From Viscum album (Eukaryota; Streptophyta; Magnoliopsida; Santalales; Viscaceae): DNA of 64,000 nt. The stretch spans positions 366,310,067 to 366,374,066 of the forward strand of contig OY728157.1 in NCBI GenBank assembly GCA_963277665.1, read 5' to 3'. Position 1 is the first letter of the stretch, and each line of letters opens with the position of its first letter. The translations under genes were made by a program, and so were the position numbers. The notes beneath the pieces are model-generated. The model worked only from the letters and a program-made list of their open reading frames with translations. It ran no database searches and had not been told where the DNA came from. Below are positions 1 to 12,709 of the stretch, in pieces.

Positions 1-1924
1 TGTATAAAAATGATATCAAGTTAGCTTTAAGTTTAAAGGTATCATGATTGGGTGTTTCAGGTGATGCGTCAGCGGGGGAAACTGGGTGTTCTTGAGGCAG
101 GTCATCCAGAGGAAGTATAACTTACACTCACAAGTCAAATTGGATGGACTATGTTAGAAACCATGTTGGATATGATTTTTTCAACTCGGAAGGTTTTTTT
201 CAGGAGTTATCCTAGGATTTCATTTAAAATACGATGTATCTCGGCTTGTATCATGGATTTGGGTATATATCCATTTTGATTTATAATTGTGAAACAATAA
301 TTAGTAATAGAGATTGACCACTGTTCATGCATGATTTTGGTTGTGGTGAGTCAGAAAATGCATAGAAATTTCCACTGATTAGATTAATATGATTTTGATA
401 GGAAATTATGATGGTGGGGAGCACTATGGTTCAATAGTTTCCTTCACGAGTAAAGCCTTATGGTAAGGAGAACCATGATTTGGATGACCAATCATGTGAA
501 GAAACCAATGGTGTCTTGGGAATGATGGATTTGTTTAGAACTATATTGTTTTTTAGTAATGAATTTGAGTGTTTGATTAGGTTTCAATTATTTTAATTCC
601 ATATACTGATTTTTTTTTCATGAAGCACCTTAGGGTTGGGGAATGGAACATGTCCTTTGGAATAGGTTTAATGACTTAGGAATGTTTGGATGTTTGGTTG
701 GATGAATACTAATAATTCTTTTGGATTAGATGTACTATGGTGGGAAGGGTGTAAAATCCTGTATTCAAATAGGTTGGAAATCTGAAAAAAATTTATGTTC
801 TTCAACCATTGAGGGGTTTTTTGGGAATTGAGCTTTAGAACCATATTCCAAAAGTTTAGACCACTCAAATTGATGATTTAATACATGGAGTAGAGATCAA
901 ATGATAGGAAACTATTATGTGGAACACTATGATAAGTCTATAATGTCTAATGATGTATCCATAAGTCACAGACTTGTTGGTGGATTGGGCAGTGGCCTTG
1001 TAGCCCTCTTAGTCTCACTTACCTATTAGTGAGCTCAGCACAAACCGACTAGTGGGGATGTTATATGTTTTTTTAATGGACGAAAAACCATCATTTGATG
1101 GTCAGTACCTCCCCCACTAATTTAACAAGAATATGGTCCCTAGGGAGACTATTTAGATGACCATTATCCTTATTTTACACTCCCTCAACCCCCTTTTATG
1201 GGGGTGAGTGTTGATTTAGTTTTTTTGTGAACCCATGGTACATGTCTATTTTTTCATGCTTCTCTTTATTCTCTCTCCACTGATTAATTATTTTATTATA
1301 TAGATATGTATTATGTGTATATTCCAATATATCATAGTGGATTCAAATTAGGCTGAGTGGACTTGGGTGATGATTGGAAATCCTTGGTGAAGTTGTTGAG
1401 CTATGGATTTAAAACTCTATTACTTCAAATGAGGAAGGTGGTCCTTGGTAATCACCTAATAGTTTATGCATTTTTTATGGTACCAAGGATATATGGAACA
1501 AATAGTGAGGGTATTTACCTATTTTATTTAAATATCTATTTATTTTTAAATATGATAAATTATTAAATTAAATTGAATTCTCTAGACTAAATAATGTTCC
1601 AGGGCCGTTGAGGACCTATTGCACTAGCTGATGTCTTGGGCTAAAATGGATGAGACTTGGATTTTAAAAACATGCCTGAGAAACCTAAACCCCTCATGAA
1701 GGGTGTATCTTGTATGGAACTAAAAAAATAATAATAGTGACCCTAGTGTAGGACCACATAGATACCACTAAGTAGAGGTGAGTGGTGAACTGGGATGGTT
1801 GGCCAGAAAAGTGGTCGTGTGGAGCGTTGATATATTGTAAAGAATCTAGGATAGAGTGAGGTTTACATGGTGAGTTTTTATTTCCCATTGAGACATGATT
1901 TATCTGAGTGGGTAGGCCTTGGGT
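1..1924. other. Unassigned left flank, no gene seen
   Basis: I see no protein domain, RNA gene or long open frame here. The + strand is relatively G-rich, which resembles LTR sequence more than host coding sequence. Similarity to the 5' LTR of element A fades below about 1925. If A's 3' LTR were as long as its partner (about 3.5 kb) it would reach roughly position 930, so part of this stretch may be a diverged or replaced LTR end. I could not match it convincingly to any other element in the window. Confidence 0.4.
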
Positions 1925-4438
1925 AGATTTATGTACCATCCCACCATGTACTCCACTTACCAGTTCCCCAAGATGGTTGCTACAAGACCTCAAGAACACA
2001 TCTCTGCATGTTAGAGGTTTCTTGAATAGTAGTAAGGGCCTAGGGTGTGTCCATGGGAAGTATATTAAATCATAGATCGGAGTAGAACACATCATAATAT
2101 AATAAATGAGAAACAAAGGAAGAAGAAACTATAATGAATAATGAATAGTAATCTGTCATAGCAGAAACAGTAATATAGAAAGACAACTGTGGAATTATAG
2201 ATAACCATGAGATAAAAAAGAACAAGAAGAAGACATAGATATAATGGATAAAAAATTACGATGATGATCATGTAGCTATATAAAGTGATAAAATAGAGGA
2301 TAATAGAGGATACAAAAATATAACACATTCTATAAAAAATACAGAAAATGCCCAAAGTTGTAACTACTTGAATAATCAGTATAGGTTCAGTTCCATAATA
2401 TTGTACTCCATCTTAAAACTTTCAATCAAGAATCTAAAATAGATCCATTCCCTTTATCTATACCTACCATCATTAAGTTTTCTTGGGTACAATAGGCAGC
2501 CCAAGAAGGGTGTGAGATATACTCAGCAGGCCACCACCAACAGTGTCTAGATCAGTCTAGTACGTGCATATAAAATGAACAGTGTGACAATAATTAAAAA
2601 ATGAAAGAAAATAAATAATTAAGATACATTGGATTGCGTTCCACTTGGGACACCCTTCCAATAACTACCTAATATGGCCTATTCAGTATGATTATGAATG
2701 GATGTATCCTGAAAAAAGTCTGAAACATGGTGACAGCTTCTAAAAGTAAAGTTTCAAAGAATGGAACATCCCCAAGAATGTGAGTTCCCTTGGTGGGCAT
2801 TTCCTAGGAGTTGCAATTCAACATTATTACTCTTTAATTTAATCAACATATTTATAAATTATGAAGAGGCACCCTGATCCCATCCAAGGTGATCCTAAGG
2901 GAATTGTGAGTATATCTGTAGGTGATAATGGTATCACATATAATAGTTTGAGTCTCTCTTATGTAATGGTATAATCATAATGCCACAAATAACATCTAAG
3001 GGGTCTCCCATAGGGAACCAACGTCACTCATCTGGAGGTAAAATAGAAAATCCATTTTTAACTTATCTGAGGTATAACTATTTTCCCTTGAATATATTTA
3101 TAATTCTTTAACCAAACTAACCATAAATAATGAAGAGAATGACCATGGATTCCTTAATCTGGTACCACTTTTATCTCCCATTACATATGGTTAGGGTATG
3201 ATTTTGTTAGAAAATGATACCATTTATCAAAAAAAAATCATTCATAATATTCTAAAAAAATAAAACTTTCATTTAATTAAACAAATCCAATTATTTCATG
3301 AAGTTTATGGGATTACTCATATCCTACCACTATAATAAAATCAATTTTTCTTTAAAACATAAATCACAATACACACACCCCTCAAGGGTAGTTTGGAAAT
3401 TTAAGGAAAGGGAATTTATGGTTCTTGAAGGAAGGATCACCCATTTGGGTTGCTTAAGATAGGGAGATCAATGGTCGGGTTGATTCATCGGTAGCTAAGG
3501 TCAATGAAGCATGGAAAACATTTTAATTAAATTTATTAGTTATTTTGGAAGAGTCTCCAGATATGTTTGGCCTGAGAAAAAATGGCGCATGTTATAGAAT
3601 GCCTCAAATCTTGGGGAAAAAAGCTAGACCACCTACCTTATGTTCATAGTACCATTCTTGTCCTGTGTTGACATTTTAATCGATCTAGAAAAAGAGTTAT
3701 CAGTGAAATCATCAATTTCCATGAAAATGGGGAATATTATGTCACATATAAATAGCACAATATAGGATAATAGAAACTAGAAAAGGAAGAAAGTGGTTTA
3801 TAGAGCTTACAAGATAAGAGTAAAATTCATATGGAGATATAAGAAATAGAGACTGTATGATGGACGAATTAAAATACTAAGGGAGAGGTTGAGAGGGAGA
3901 TTCAAGTGGATTCTCCTTGATAAAAATTAAGGGGTAGAAAAAAAGATGGATTAAATACATAACAACTAAAAAATGGTCATTTCCCTGTGAATTACTGCTC
4001 GGTATGGTTTGGTCATATATTTGGACAAACCGTGCACCGACTGTACACACTATTTTTATTAAGTGGGGACATCACATGGATTAGGAACACAGTTTAGTTA
4101 AATATGTGCACGCCATGCAAAATCCACTGTAAGAAATTACAGTTCCCATTACATAGGCATATGACTAGGGTTGTATAGTTACTGACAACCACGATAACCA
4201 CTACTCCATTTTCCCCAACTTCTGCATAGTTTGGGAAACCATGCAGGCTAGGAAAGGAATTTCTCAAAATTGTGTGGTTAAGTTTGATTTAAAAAAATCT
4301 ATTGATCTAGGATCTGAACAAGCCCTAGACACCCTTGAAACATCTGTGACTCCCTTATTTAATAATATAAGTTCCAAACGAAGGAATTGAATCTCAAAAA
4401 CAATGATTCTTACCTCTGAGAAAATCTGGGATGTTACA
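1925..4438 (-). repeat. Element A 3' LTR (lower end unresolved)
   Basis: Begins on the minus strand with TGTAACATCCC at 4438, next to a polypurine tract. It matches the 5' LTR at 20380-23884 in order: 4381-4438 with 23828-23884, 3439-3500 with 22881-22940, 2508-2585 with 21841-21920, 2095-2370 with 21415-21710, and 1945-2060 with 21290-21400. Below 1925 the match is lost, so either the end has diverged or a rearrangement has replaced it. Confidence 0.7.
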
Positions 4439-4450
4439 ACCTCCCCTCCT
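4439..4450 (-). other. Element A polypurine tract
   Basis: On the minus strand AAGGAGGGGAGGT lies directly before the LTR start TGTAACATCCC. This is the usual plus-strand primer position at the border between the internal region and the 3' LTR. Confidence 0.75.
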
Positions 4451-4451
4451 T

Positions 4452-5870
4452 AATAAAACCCATCCCTAAGTTTCCCTTCTGAGGGTCGTAAAATGTATTT
4501 TTAGAAAATATTCCACCAGTGCCTACACACATCATCCTCTCACTCCCAGGTCTCATCCTAAACATTCCCATGTTGTGATAGCACTCACACTAGGGGAACT
4601 AAACTATATCTGATAGCCTTTATGTTTTGATCAACGATATGTATTAGATTATTCCCAAAGGACACATCCACCTCTAGATAAATGTTCTTAGTGTAAAATG
4701 AATGAGACAGGTCATCTTAATAATGATGAACCTAGGATACATTGATGATGACATTCATGGAATGGTACCAATGAGGAAACTAAAATAAATAGTATGGATT
4801 CCCGACTCTCCCTACTATCTAAAAAGACCTGACATAATTAAGTGATAACATTCCCCATACGTAAATCATTATATGAATAAATATATATGATATATGGAAA
4901 AGGACCTAATGCCCCACATCAAAGTGAAGAGGTGTATGGTGACAATCGATATAAATCTTCTCCCTAGACTGACCTACCATCATAATGTTCAAAATTAGCT
5001 ATACACACATTGTAGTATTATGCACGAGATGAGGACACAGTAGCACGATGTCACCATTCTCTAAGAATCATAGGGATAAAATAAATTGACTACTATAAAG
5101 TGCCGCATATGGAGCCTTCCTAATCGTTTCTTGAAAACTATTTTGGTAGGAAAACACAATAATAGGTATATGTTTTTTCCATGAACCTCCCAAATCATGG
5201 AAACATTCCCAAAGTATTTCGTTTTTCACATGTATCATCATGTCAGACTATCCACTGGTTTGAGAGTGATATACTATACACAAGAGAGCATGTTTACCAA
5301 GTGAATTCTATAGCCCCTACCGGAAATATGATGTGAAATGGGCATCTCAGTATGATAAGATATAATGGGGAACACCATGAAGGCACACTATCTTCCAAAT
5401 ATAAATCCTCTCATCATCATCAACAAAGAAGGTATCTCATATGGGTAGTAAGTGTGAAACTTTGGTCAACCTACCGATCGTCACCCAAACCACATTACTG
5501 TATTGTGGGGATCTTGGAAAACCCATCACAAAATCCATAGTGGTACTATTCCATTTCCACTCAAAAATAGAGGGAGGCTGTATAATTCTAGAATATCATT
5601 AATGCTCAGCCTTCACCTTCTGCTAGGTGGAAAACTGAGTGATAAAACCCATAATATTTCACTTAATACGTTGATATTAATACTTATTGAATATAAAACA
5701 TTACATTTTTCTATTCCCTAGATGAACTTTCCAAACAAAATCATGATATTCCCTCATTATCTTTTCCCACATACTAGAAGGAACCCAAACATTCCCACAA
5801 AAGTGTATGAGCTAATTCTTAGAAACAACCCAACCAAGAGGTGGGTTATCTCTTGGGATGCTCTCCCTTA
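4452..5870 (-). pseudogene. Element A integrase remnant (gypsy pol)
   Basis: Degenerate integrase read on the minus strand in mixed frames. At 5580-5521 the motif FEWKWNSTTMDFVMGF matches the start of the catalytic core, with its first Asp in MDF. Next, around 5490-5460, comes a VTIGRLTK-like segment matching the usual VDRLTKSAHF. At about 5430-5230 the reading matches the 'REIVRLHGVP ... SDRD ... AYHPQTDG' region, with several stops. At about 5185-5090 a segment matches the 'LPLVEF YNNSYHSSI' block and its extension into PYEALYG. The zinc-binding N terminus above 5600 is hardly recognisable. The frame below 5090 fades into the C-terminal part and ends at the polypurine tract. Integrase inserts the cDNA into the host chromosome; this copy cannot be functional. 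Confidence 0.75.
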
Positions 5871-6129
5871 GGAATAAGACTTCAAGAATTGAAATCTATC
5901 TCAGCTACACCAACTCCAGAAGTGGGATGCAAAAATTAGTGCTTCTAAAACAGGCTTCATGTACTATTCATGAACCTCCAAGTGCATCTGAGAAAAAAAA
6001 TTCCCCCAACATCCACTCACTACTATCCTCTATGAAAGCTTTTTCCGAGTCTTTAGGATTAGGGTGTCAGCTATGGTATTACCCGTTCCAAGTGTACAAG
6101 AAATTTTAAAGTCAGATGATTGCAGTTAA

Positions 6130-6400
6130 TCTACCCAATTGTTCTACATCGTATTAAAGTTATGCTATGTAGAGTTATACCTGATAATTTTTTGATATGT
6201 ATAAACAACAAAACATTTTTCGAATAGGTAGTGTCTCCAATAGTGTAAGGAATGAACCGAAACCACTAGATTTAGGTCATACATAGGGTAGTTATAGTCA
6301 TGAAGTCTCATATGATGGGATCCATACACCATAACCCGATCACCTTGCATCACACCACTCATCGCCCAATCACTGAAGCATCACAATAGACTATAAAACT
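6130..6400 (-). pseudogene. Element A RNase H remnant
   Basis: An open stretch at 6362-6165 (minus) carries the gypsy RNase H pattern: a VMQGDRVMVYGSHH segment corresponding to the usual 'LMQ..RVIAYASRQL', then YNYPMYDLNL corresponding to 'KNYPTHDLEL', then HYWRHYLFEKCFVVYT corresponding to 'IWRHYLYG.KC.VYTDH'. The final catalytic Asp of YTDH is replaced (YTYQ). RNase H degrades the RNA strand during reverse transcription. Confidence 0.75.
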
Positions 6401-6619
6401 TATACCTAGCTCTAGTAGAATTAGGATTGGTGATTAAGTAATTATTCACTTAAACTCATGAAAATATATCTCATAATATTTAGATAAGATGAATTTCAAA
6501 ACTTTCTTTGTCAGGACCATTAGGGGAGCGACCAAGCAAGAGAAGTCTGGGATGAATCAGCTTTAATTACCTAATATTCTCAGGAAACTACATATATCAA
6601 ACACATTGTTGGGTTGATC

Positions 6620-7345
6620 CTAGGAGGCCATATTTCTCAACTTATTTAGTTCAACATATACACCATCCACTGAAACAACATGACCATATAAGGGAACCTT
6701 ATTGATCCAGAAGTGTCATTTGTTGATCTTAACATAAAGTATGTGCTAACTCAGTCTACTCAGCATGATCTCAATATGGTTTTCTTGGTCGTTTATGGTG
6801 AGGTAATACACTAACACATATTCTATGAATTCCACAATAAATGAATCTAGGTATGGGTGGAAAACCAAATTCATCAGAACCATAATGATTACTGGAGCTT
6901 TCGTGAGGCCAAACAACATAACCACATACTTTTATAAGCCATACTATCCCTCGATCTCTATACATGGTATGTCTGATGGTCTCACATTTAGAATATGGTA
7001 GCCCAACCTCAAATCAATCATGGAGGAAACCATCACTCCTCAGAGGTGGATGAAGAGTTCATTTAATTAAGGGAGTGGAAGCTAGTTTTTCACCATAAAC
7101 TGGTTTAATTTGTAGTAATCCATGTAGAAAAGAAGGGTATAGTCCACCTTCTTGGTGAAATGGATATCTGAACTTGAAGGCAAAGTATTGGGTCCTATAA
7201 AACTATTTGCCTCTAGATCATCAAGATAATTATTGGGTTCATGGATCTTTATAGCTACCGTCCTATAGATAGAAATGGAAATTGGTGATACACCAGACAC
7301 AAGGTCAATGGTGAACTCGACCACTCTTTCAAGAGGAATTCTAGA
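6620..7345 (-). pseudogene. Element A reverse transcriptase remnant
   Basis: On the minus strand, 7330-7270 reads VVEFTIDLVSGVSPISIS, the conserved start of gypsy RT. The reading continues to a YYKLNQFMVKN segment at about 7085 (usual 'DYRELNKVTIKN'), an IDLRLGYH-like segment near 7010, then MLFGLTKAPVIIM at 6910-6870 (usual MPFGLTNAPAVFM). The catalytic motif, normally FIDD, reads FIEY near 6810, so both aspartates are lost. Stops and frame changes are frequent. The upstream piece, 7345-7498, links to protease on the far side of element B. Confidence 0.8.
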
Positions 7346-7493
7346 GAAATATTCAAGGAATATGTACCTAAAATGATCCATAATAGGGTAGAAATACATG
7401 AGGAATATTCCCTTATCACTCATAAAGAGTTTCAACATCTTGTTTGTCACTATACATATCCATTGATTCTCAGGTCCAATTTGACTCAATTGG

Positions 7494-7498
7494 ATATC
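7494..7498 (+). repeat. Target-site duplication of element B, left copy
   Basis: The five bases atatc directly precede the first TG of B's 5' LTR. They match atatt after the 3' LTR at 18557-18561 in four of five positions. Confidence 0.65.
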
Positions 7499-9043
7499 TG
7501 TAACACCCCAAGCATTCATGGTACGATTCTCTTTGAGTAATACAGAGGCGTGTGTTGTACGCAACATCAAGTTCTAACACACACCACAACCAATCAAACA
7601 AGCCATTATGAATAGTAATACTCGCTTTTGGAAATTTTATAAATTTTATCTTTCAAAATGGATTTCAATTTTGGATTCAGAATATCAAATTTAGCAGAGG
7701 GTGATTTTTTTGGTATTTTTCTGAAAACATTCAATTTTTGATGAATAGTGAAAAAACACTGAGTTATAGTTTAAAACCGAATTTTTATTTAAAGAATTAT
7801 TTATTTTATGTAAACGTAATTAATGGAAAAATAGTTACATGATACCTATATAAGGTCAATGTAATTCATTGGAGTTAGTTTAGAATAATTTTAGATATAT
7901 AAAAATTTTATTGAACTTTTCACGGTCTTTTACCCACCTCCTAAGAGAATTTAGAAATTCACATAAAATTTAATTTTACTGCTTCTGTGACTAGAATTTA
8001 AAAATTTGAAAGACACAGTTAATATCAAGGAGTGAAATGTGATTCAATAAGATGAAAATAATTTTTGGTGAATAGTTACTTTTTACTTTTATTTACCACG
8101 GTTAAAAGTAAATAGGGTAATTAAGGGTAAACATGATATTAATATTACCATAACACATGTACTAAATCTATTATACAAGTCTATATCGACCAAAAACAAC
8201 CTTAGAAATAATATATTATCATTTAGGTCCACTTGGATAAGATTAGGACATTTATTAATATTTATTCCAAAAAATAGTTAAAAGATATAAAATCAATGTT
8301 TAATAACTAAAACATTTTTAATATAGGGTTATACATAAGATATATTAGATTATAAATATTCATTAGAAAGATAAAAATATTTCCTACATAATGGTCATTT
8401 ATTTTTTGTTTGTAGACATTATATAATTTAATTTATTTATGACACAATGGTGATGAAGTAATTACCTAATAAATGAAATATTAAAATAATTGATACTATA
8501 AATATAAAAAAAATGTAATTTGAGACTTTTAATGAATTAAAATTATTTTCTAGTTTAATATGTCATATTAGGATTGGTTAAATAAATTGTTTTCTAAGTA
8601 ATAATGCTTTTATGAAATTATCAAAAACAAAATACCCAATAGTACCAAAATTGAAATAAAAGTGTTTTTGAAACAAATATTATATTATTAATTGATATTA
8701 TATTCCTAAAAATCAATGGTACTACCAAATGACTTATAAAATGATAGGTGTATTATTAATGGACCACTTGGGGGGTCTCTTGGTGGTATATAGAATGTTT
8801 ATTAAGTATATAAAATAAAAATACAAAGAGACCTGGTAAATGTCAAACTATTTAACTAAGAGTTAAATAAAAATGATAAAGTTAATATAATGACCCAAAC
8901 ATATCTAAAATATATTGGTTGAAAGTATTTCGACACATCCCAACTATAGACATTGAATAATCCACTTTTATCCATTATAAACTGAATATAAATTTATTAT
9001 AAATTAATACTTTATGTTTTTTCTAAAGAGCCCCTCCTCCCCC

Positions 9044-9053
9044 TTATAAAAGG
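9044..9053 (+). promoter_or_regulatory. Element B TATA-like box
   Basis: TTATAAAAGG preceded by a C-rich stretch (9031-9043). The same box, with a similar flank, occurs at the corresponding place in the C1 LTRs (TTATAAAAGG at 60461-60452 minus, TTATAAAGAG at 33550-33541 minus). Transcription would start about 30 bases downstream; that start is inferred. Confidence 0.65.
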
Positions 9054-9387
9054 ACGCCACTTCTAACCAATTCTTCACATCATCAAAAAAATTTGGCTCG
9101 GCCAAACCATGGACAAATATTATCTCAACTTCCCTCATTTCAACCTAGAGGCCTTAGTTTGATCATAAATCCAACCTAAGGATCCCTTTTGATCAAATCA
9201 AAAGGAAGAACCCGAACAAGAAGTAATGTTATCACAACCCTTTTTCAAATTCCTTTCTTCTTCAACTTCTTATTTATTTGTTATTTCCTTTCTAAAATAA
9301 TTACTCCAGTATCTTCTATATACTGTTATGTTATTATAAATATGGTACAACCATATTCATTATTCTATCCATCGTTTGAATGACATG

Positions 9388-9615
9388 TCACCATACGTAC
9401 GGCTTACCGTCTCCACGTTGTGGTGTAATTGTTATTCAAAAACATTATTATTTGGATGGGTATGATAATGATATGTAATTGATGTAAATAATAAATATAA
9501 CATGATAATGCTTATCTATATATGATATAACATCCAATAATATATTATTTTAATATCAAAAGAATGATATTATCACTCGTGCGTACGTACGGACTACCGT
9601 CTCCACGAACGTGAT
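9388..9615 (+). repeat. Two hairpin units of the LTR leader array (element B)
   Basis: Two related units, cores near 9405 and 9595, are 190 bases apart. Each contains a perfect short inverted repeat: ACGG-CTTA-CCGT in the first and ACGG-ACTA-CCGT in the second. In the second an outer pair TCGTG/CACGA encloses it. Both are followed by CTCCACG. The first core lies 361 bases downstream of the TATA-like box. Homologous cores occur in all C1 and C2 LTRs. Confidence 0.75.
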
Positions 9616-11217
9616 GAGATTCATTCCCCATCATATCCATGCAATTATAATTCTCATTTGATGATTAAAAATAATGTTTAAAGATGTGATATCATTCTTT
9701 ATATGAATAAGATACAACCTATCCATAACAAACACGACTTATGTAACAAAATATATAAAATAAAACGAGTGAGTTAACACCCGAAACGATGACAATACTA
9801 AGATATTATTCACAAATCAATGTTAAAATATCATATGTGATATCATATTAATGTATATGATTATTTTATAGTTTAAAAAAAATTATTTCACCATTATACA
9901 AGAGTTTAAACTACCCTCAACCAAGGAAAAGTACAAGTTAAGGGTTTATTTCACAATCTCTTCATTATCCGAGGTTGTTTATAACTAATTATCTAATGGG
10001 ACCTCTTTATCATCCACATCCATGTTTCTTAAAAATGTATTTTAAATAAATCATACTATTTTACAGACTATGGATTAATGTAATTTAAACCCTTTTTGAC
10101 TTTTTAAAAGAAGTTTATAAAGGAATCTTTCTGTCATTTTCCAAACAAGGTCCTTTTTAACATTTTCGATAGAATTAAGGTAAGAATGTATTTTTTAACT
10201 TCTAAAGAGGGTGCGTCTATTTTACGCTGTTATAAAATCGTCAAAGCTTCTCTTAAATGCTTATAATAATAATTAAATGATTTATTTTATAATTATTTGA
10301 CTTTTAAATGATTAAAAAAAGAGATATTTCTCTCAAATAGTTTTGATTTCATCTATGTCAACATCCTTTGATGGATTTTATGCTTATATGAAGTTGATTT
10401 ATTATACAATACATCCATATTGTATGGAAGATTTTTTGATACGTTAGACTGTGGATGTGTTATTTTTATACCATTCATGGTTTTTGGAGAATGTATTGGC
10501 ATTTTGAATGCTAGTTTTAATACGAATGTTTATGTTATGTTTAAAACTGTTCATATGAGGAAGGCATTAGACTTAATAAGTGATGGGTGGAGCCCGCTAT
10601 AGCTCCTCGATGCATCGGTAGGTCTAATGAGACAAACTAGTGTCTTGGCACAAGGCCTTGACAAAATATTATTTGTATTATTGGCATGAGGCCTTGGCTA
10701 CGTGGTTATGATAGTCTTGTATTATGAATTCCTTCATTATGAAAGTGGTTATTGATATTGCATGTGATTATTCGATTAGTAAAATATCCATGTGAATATG
10801 TAAATGGAATTATTTCATTTTATTTTTTCAATATTATGATGAAGTTCAAGTTTATAAGGCTTTTGTTTTAGTTATACATTGCCTTAAATGTTTATTCTTA
10901 TTTATGAAAGTTTCGTCTATATTGTTATCCTTACTGGGCATCTGAGCTCACCCCTTTCTATGTTTTATTTTTCCCAGGATGTGAAGACGTATTTTATAAA
11001 TGACCTGCATGGATAGTATGAGGGGTTATGAGTGTGGAACATGGAGACTATGTTGTTGTAGTTTTTATTTTTTGATGTAATGTAAACTTTATGAATGTAT
11101 CTAGTGATTCCAAGGCTACTAAACTAATAAATCTTTAGAGATTTGATCTTTTGTGATCATGCCAATGTTATGTAATAATGCACTGACTTTGGGTAACTGG
11201 GGTCGGGGCGTTATAGT

Positions 11218-11229
11218 TGGTATTAGAGG
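11218..11229 (+). other. Element B primer-binding site (tRNA-iMet type)
   Basis: TGGTATTAGAGG two bases after the LTR end resembles the plant initiator-Met primer site TGGTATCAGAGC. It marks where minus-strand cDNA synthesis would start. Confidence 0.8.
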
Positions 11230-11702
11230 AAGTTTAGTACAAACCTTGGAAGCTAGATTTATATAAACTCTGAATAGAGAACATAAACCTAAGATGGATA
11301 TTGAGGATTAATATAGAAAAACTTCCTTGAATTTTGGTATTGTAGAGATTTTGTGAGTTTTCCAAGCAATACATCCCTGTCTGGATACAAGTAGGTTGAG
11401 ATGGATCTGGCACAGATATACCTAGGGGTAAAACATGAAAACACCCCTTTGAGCAAGACTCGAACCTTAACTGGTGCACGACAACGGGCCTTGCTGCACT
11501 TTTGGTTACAAATCTCCCGGAGCATATGCTTAGGATAATTCTCATTTTCTTCACAATCCATTATGAAGTGTTTATGAGTATATACTTCCTCAAATAAAAC
11601 ATTTTTTTATGATTTTGGATTATATCTATAAATAGTTCAATTTATGTTAACTGTTTTAAAAGTATGAAATTTTGTATTTTGATTCATAAATTGATCTAGT
11701 TT
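11230..11702 (+). other. Element B untranslated leader between primer site and gag
   Basis: No gene is visible on either strand; open frames here are short. The stretch is similar, in the same order, to the leader of element C2 just below 54990 on the minus strand (for example 'ttggaagctagattta' and 'aatacatccctgtctggata' have counterparts there). This independent match ties B and C2 to one family. Confidence 0.6.
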
Positions 11703-12420
11703 ATGCCATTGTTTAGAACTGGCGCCTAGTGGAAGGAATGGAAGTTGTATCAATACACGCACTCCATGTAGGGATTTCCTCCTGCTCAAGATAATTATAG
11801 TTGATCTGGTGATGGAACTGGTGTTGATCAGCTAATCACCATACTGGGACAACTCACTTAGGTTATGAACAATAACCTTACCCGTATGGATCACCCTGAT
11901 CCGCAGCATGTAAGATCAATGTTAGATCGCTTCATGAGGCAGCAACCACCAATATTCAATGCTAGTACAAATCCATTAGTATCTGAGAATTGGATAAGTT
12001 CCATAGAGAAAATATTCCATGCCTTGGGGAGTACTAAAATGGAAAAAGTTATCATGGCAGTTTACCACCTCACTGGAAATGCTGATCAATGGTGGTCATT
12101 GATTCAAAACACAAAGGAAGGTGATGAAGTATCAAATATGGAATGGATTGAGTTCAAAGAGATTTTCATATAAAAATACATTCCTAGTGACGATCGAGCA
12201 GATATGGAAAGGAAATTTCTGAGTCTGAGACAAAAGGAGGATGAGAATGTCACAAAGTATGAGGATATCATTATAAGGTTATTAAGGTATTCTGGAGATT
12301 ATATACATAAACTAAGAAGTAATATTGATCGTTTCTTTGATAGGTTAAAACCATTTCTTCGTCGATCATTATTCTCACAATCCTTCTCGTTGTACGAAGA
12401 CATTTTCTAATGTGTTATCA
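11703..12420 (+). pseudogene. Element B gag, capsid part
   Basis: The likely start ATG at 11703 opens a frame whose first 54 codons hold four stops but still show the family pattern of a basic N terminus followed by GVDQLITILGQL. From 11865 the same frame reads cleanly to 12173: PPIFNASTNP, ENWISSIEKIFHALG, YHLTGNADQWW. A stop follows, then an open stretch at 12204-12410 with KFLSLRQKEDENVTKYE. These are retrotransposon gag (capsid) signatures. Gag forms the virus-like particle that packages the RNA. Frame is lost near 12411. Confidence 0.85.
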
Positions 12421-12538
12421 AGATAGAAAATAATTCTCTAAGTCTTGTAACTTTAATGCAAAGAAAGAGAAGAAGAGATCTGTTGATTAATCCGGAAATG
12501 GAAATAAGGGGATGAAGGGAAAAGTGGAATATCTATCA

Positions 12539-12709
12539 TGTAGTAAATGTGGAAAGAAACTCCCCGGTACTTGCTTAAAAGGAATGGGAGTCTGTTAAAA
12601 GTGTGGTGAAAAAGGCCACCAAGATCATGATTGCAATGGAAATAGAGCTGTTGTCAATGTGAAATGCTATAATTGTAGAGATATGGGACATTATGCAAAT
12701 GAATTTTCT
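12539..12709 (+). pseudogene. Element B gag zinc knuckles
   Basis: In one frame three cysteine motifs follow each other: an atypical CSKCGKKLPGTC at 12539; a CX2CX4HX4C knuckle at 12592-12633 (CGEKGHQDHDC, with a stop between its first two cysteines); and CYNCRDMGHYANEF at 12665-12706, in which the last Cys has become Phe. Zinc knuckles bind the element's RNA. The frame differs from the capsid part, so at least one indel separates them. Confidence 0.8.

Larger units (their letters stand above)
7499..11215 (+). repeat. Element B 5' LTR (full length, about 3.7 kb)
   Basis: Starts TGTAACACCCC and ends ggggcgttata before the primer site. It aligns with the 3' LTR on both sides of a block, about 8848-10245, that the 3' LTR lacks. 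That block holds the TATA-like box and two hairpin units. About 50 bases in, a GTGTGTTGTACGC landmark is also present near the start of the C1 and C2 LTRs, which supports one common family. Confidence 0.88.

Noticed and set aside
7082..7570. 162-codon minus-strand frame as one protein
   Set aside because: It crosses the A/B insertion border at 7499: its first part is antisense to B's LTR and the rest is A's RT. The continuous frame is accidental.
11234..11561. Minus-strand frames of 90-106 codons in B's leader
   Set aside because: Overlapping frames antisense to the leader, without domains; the leader itself is conserved as non-coding sequence in C2.
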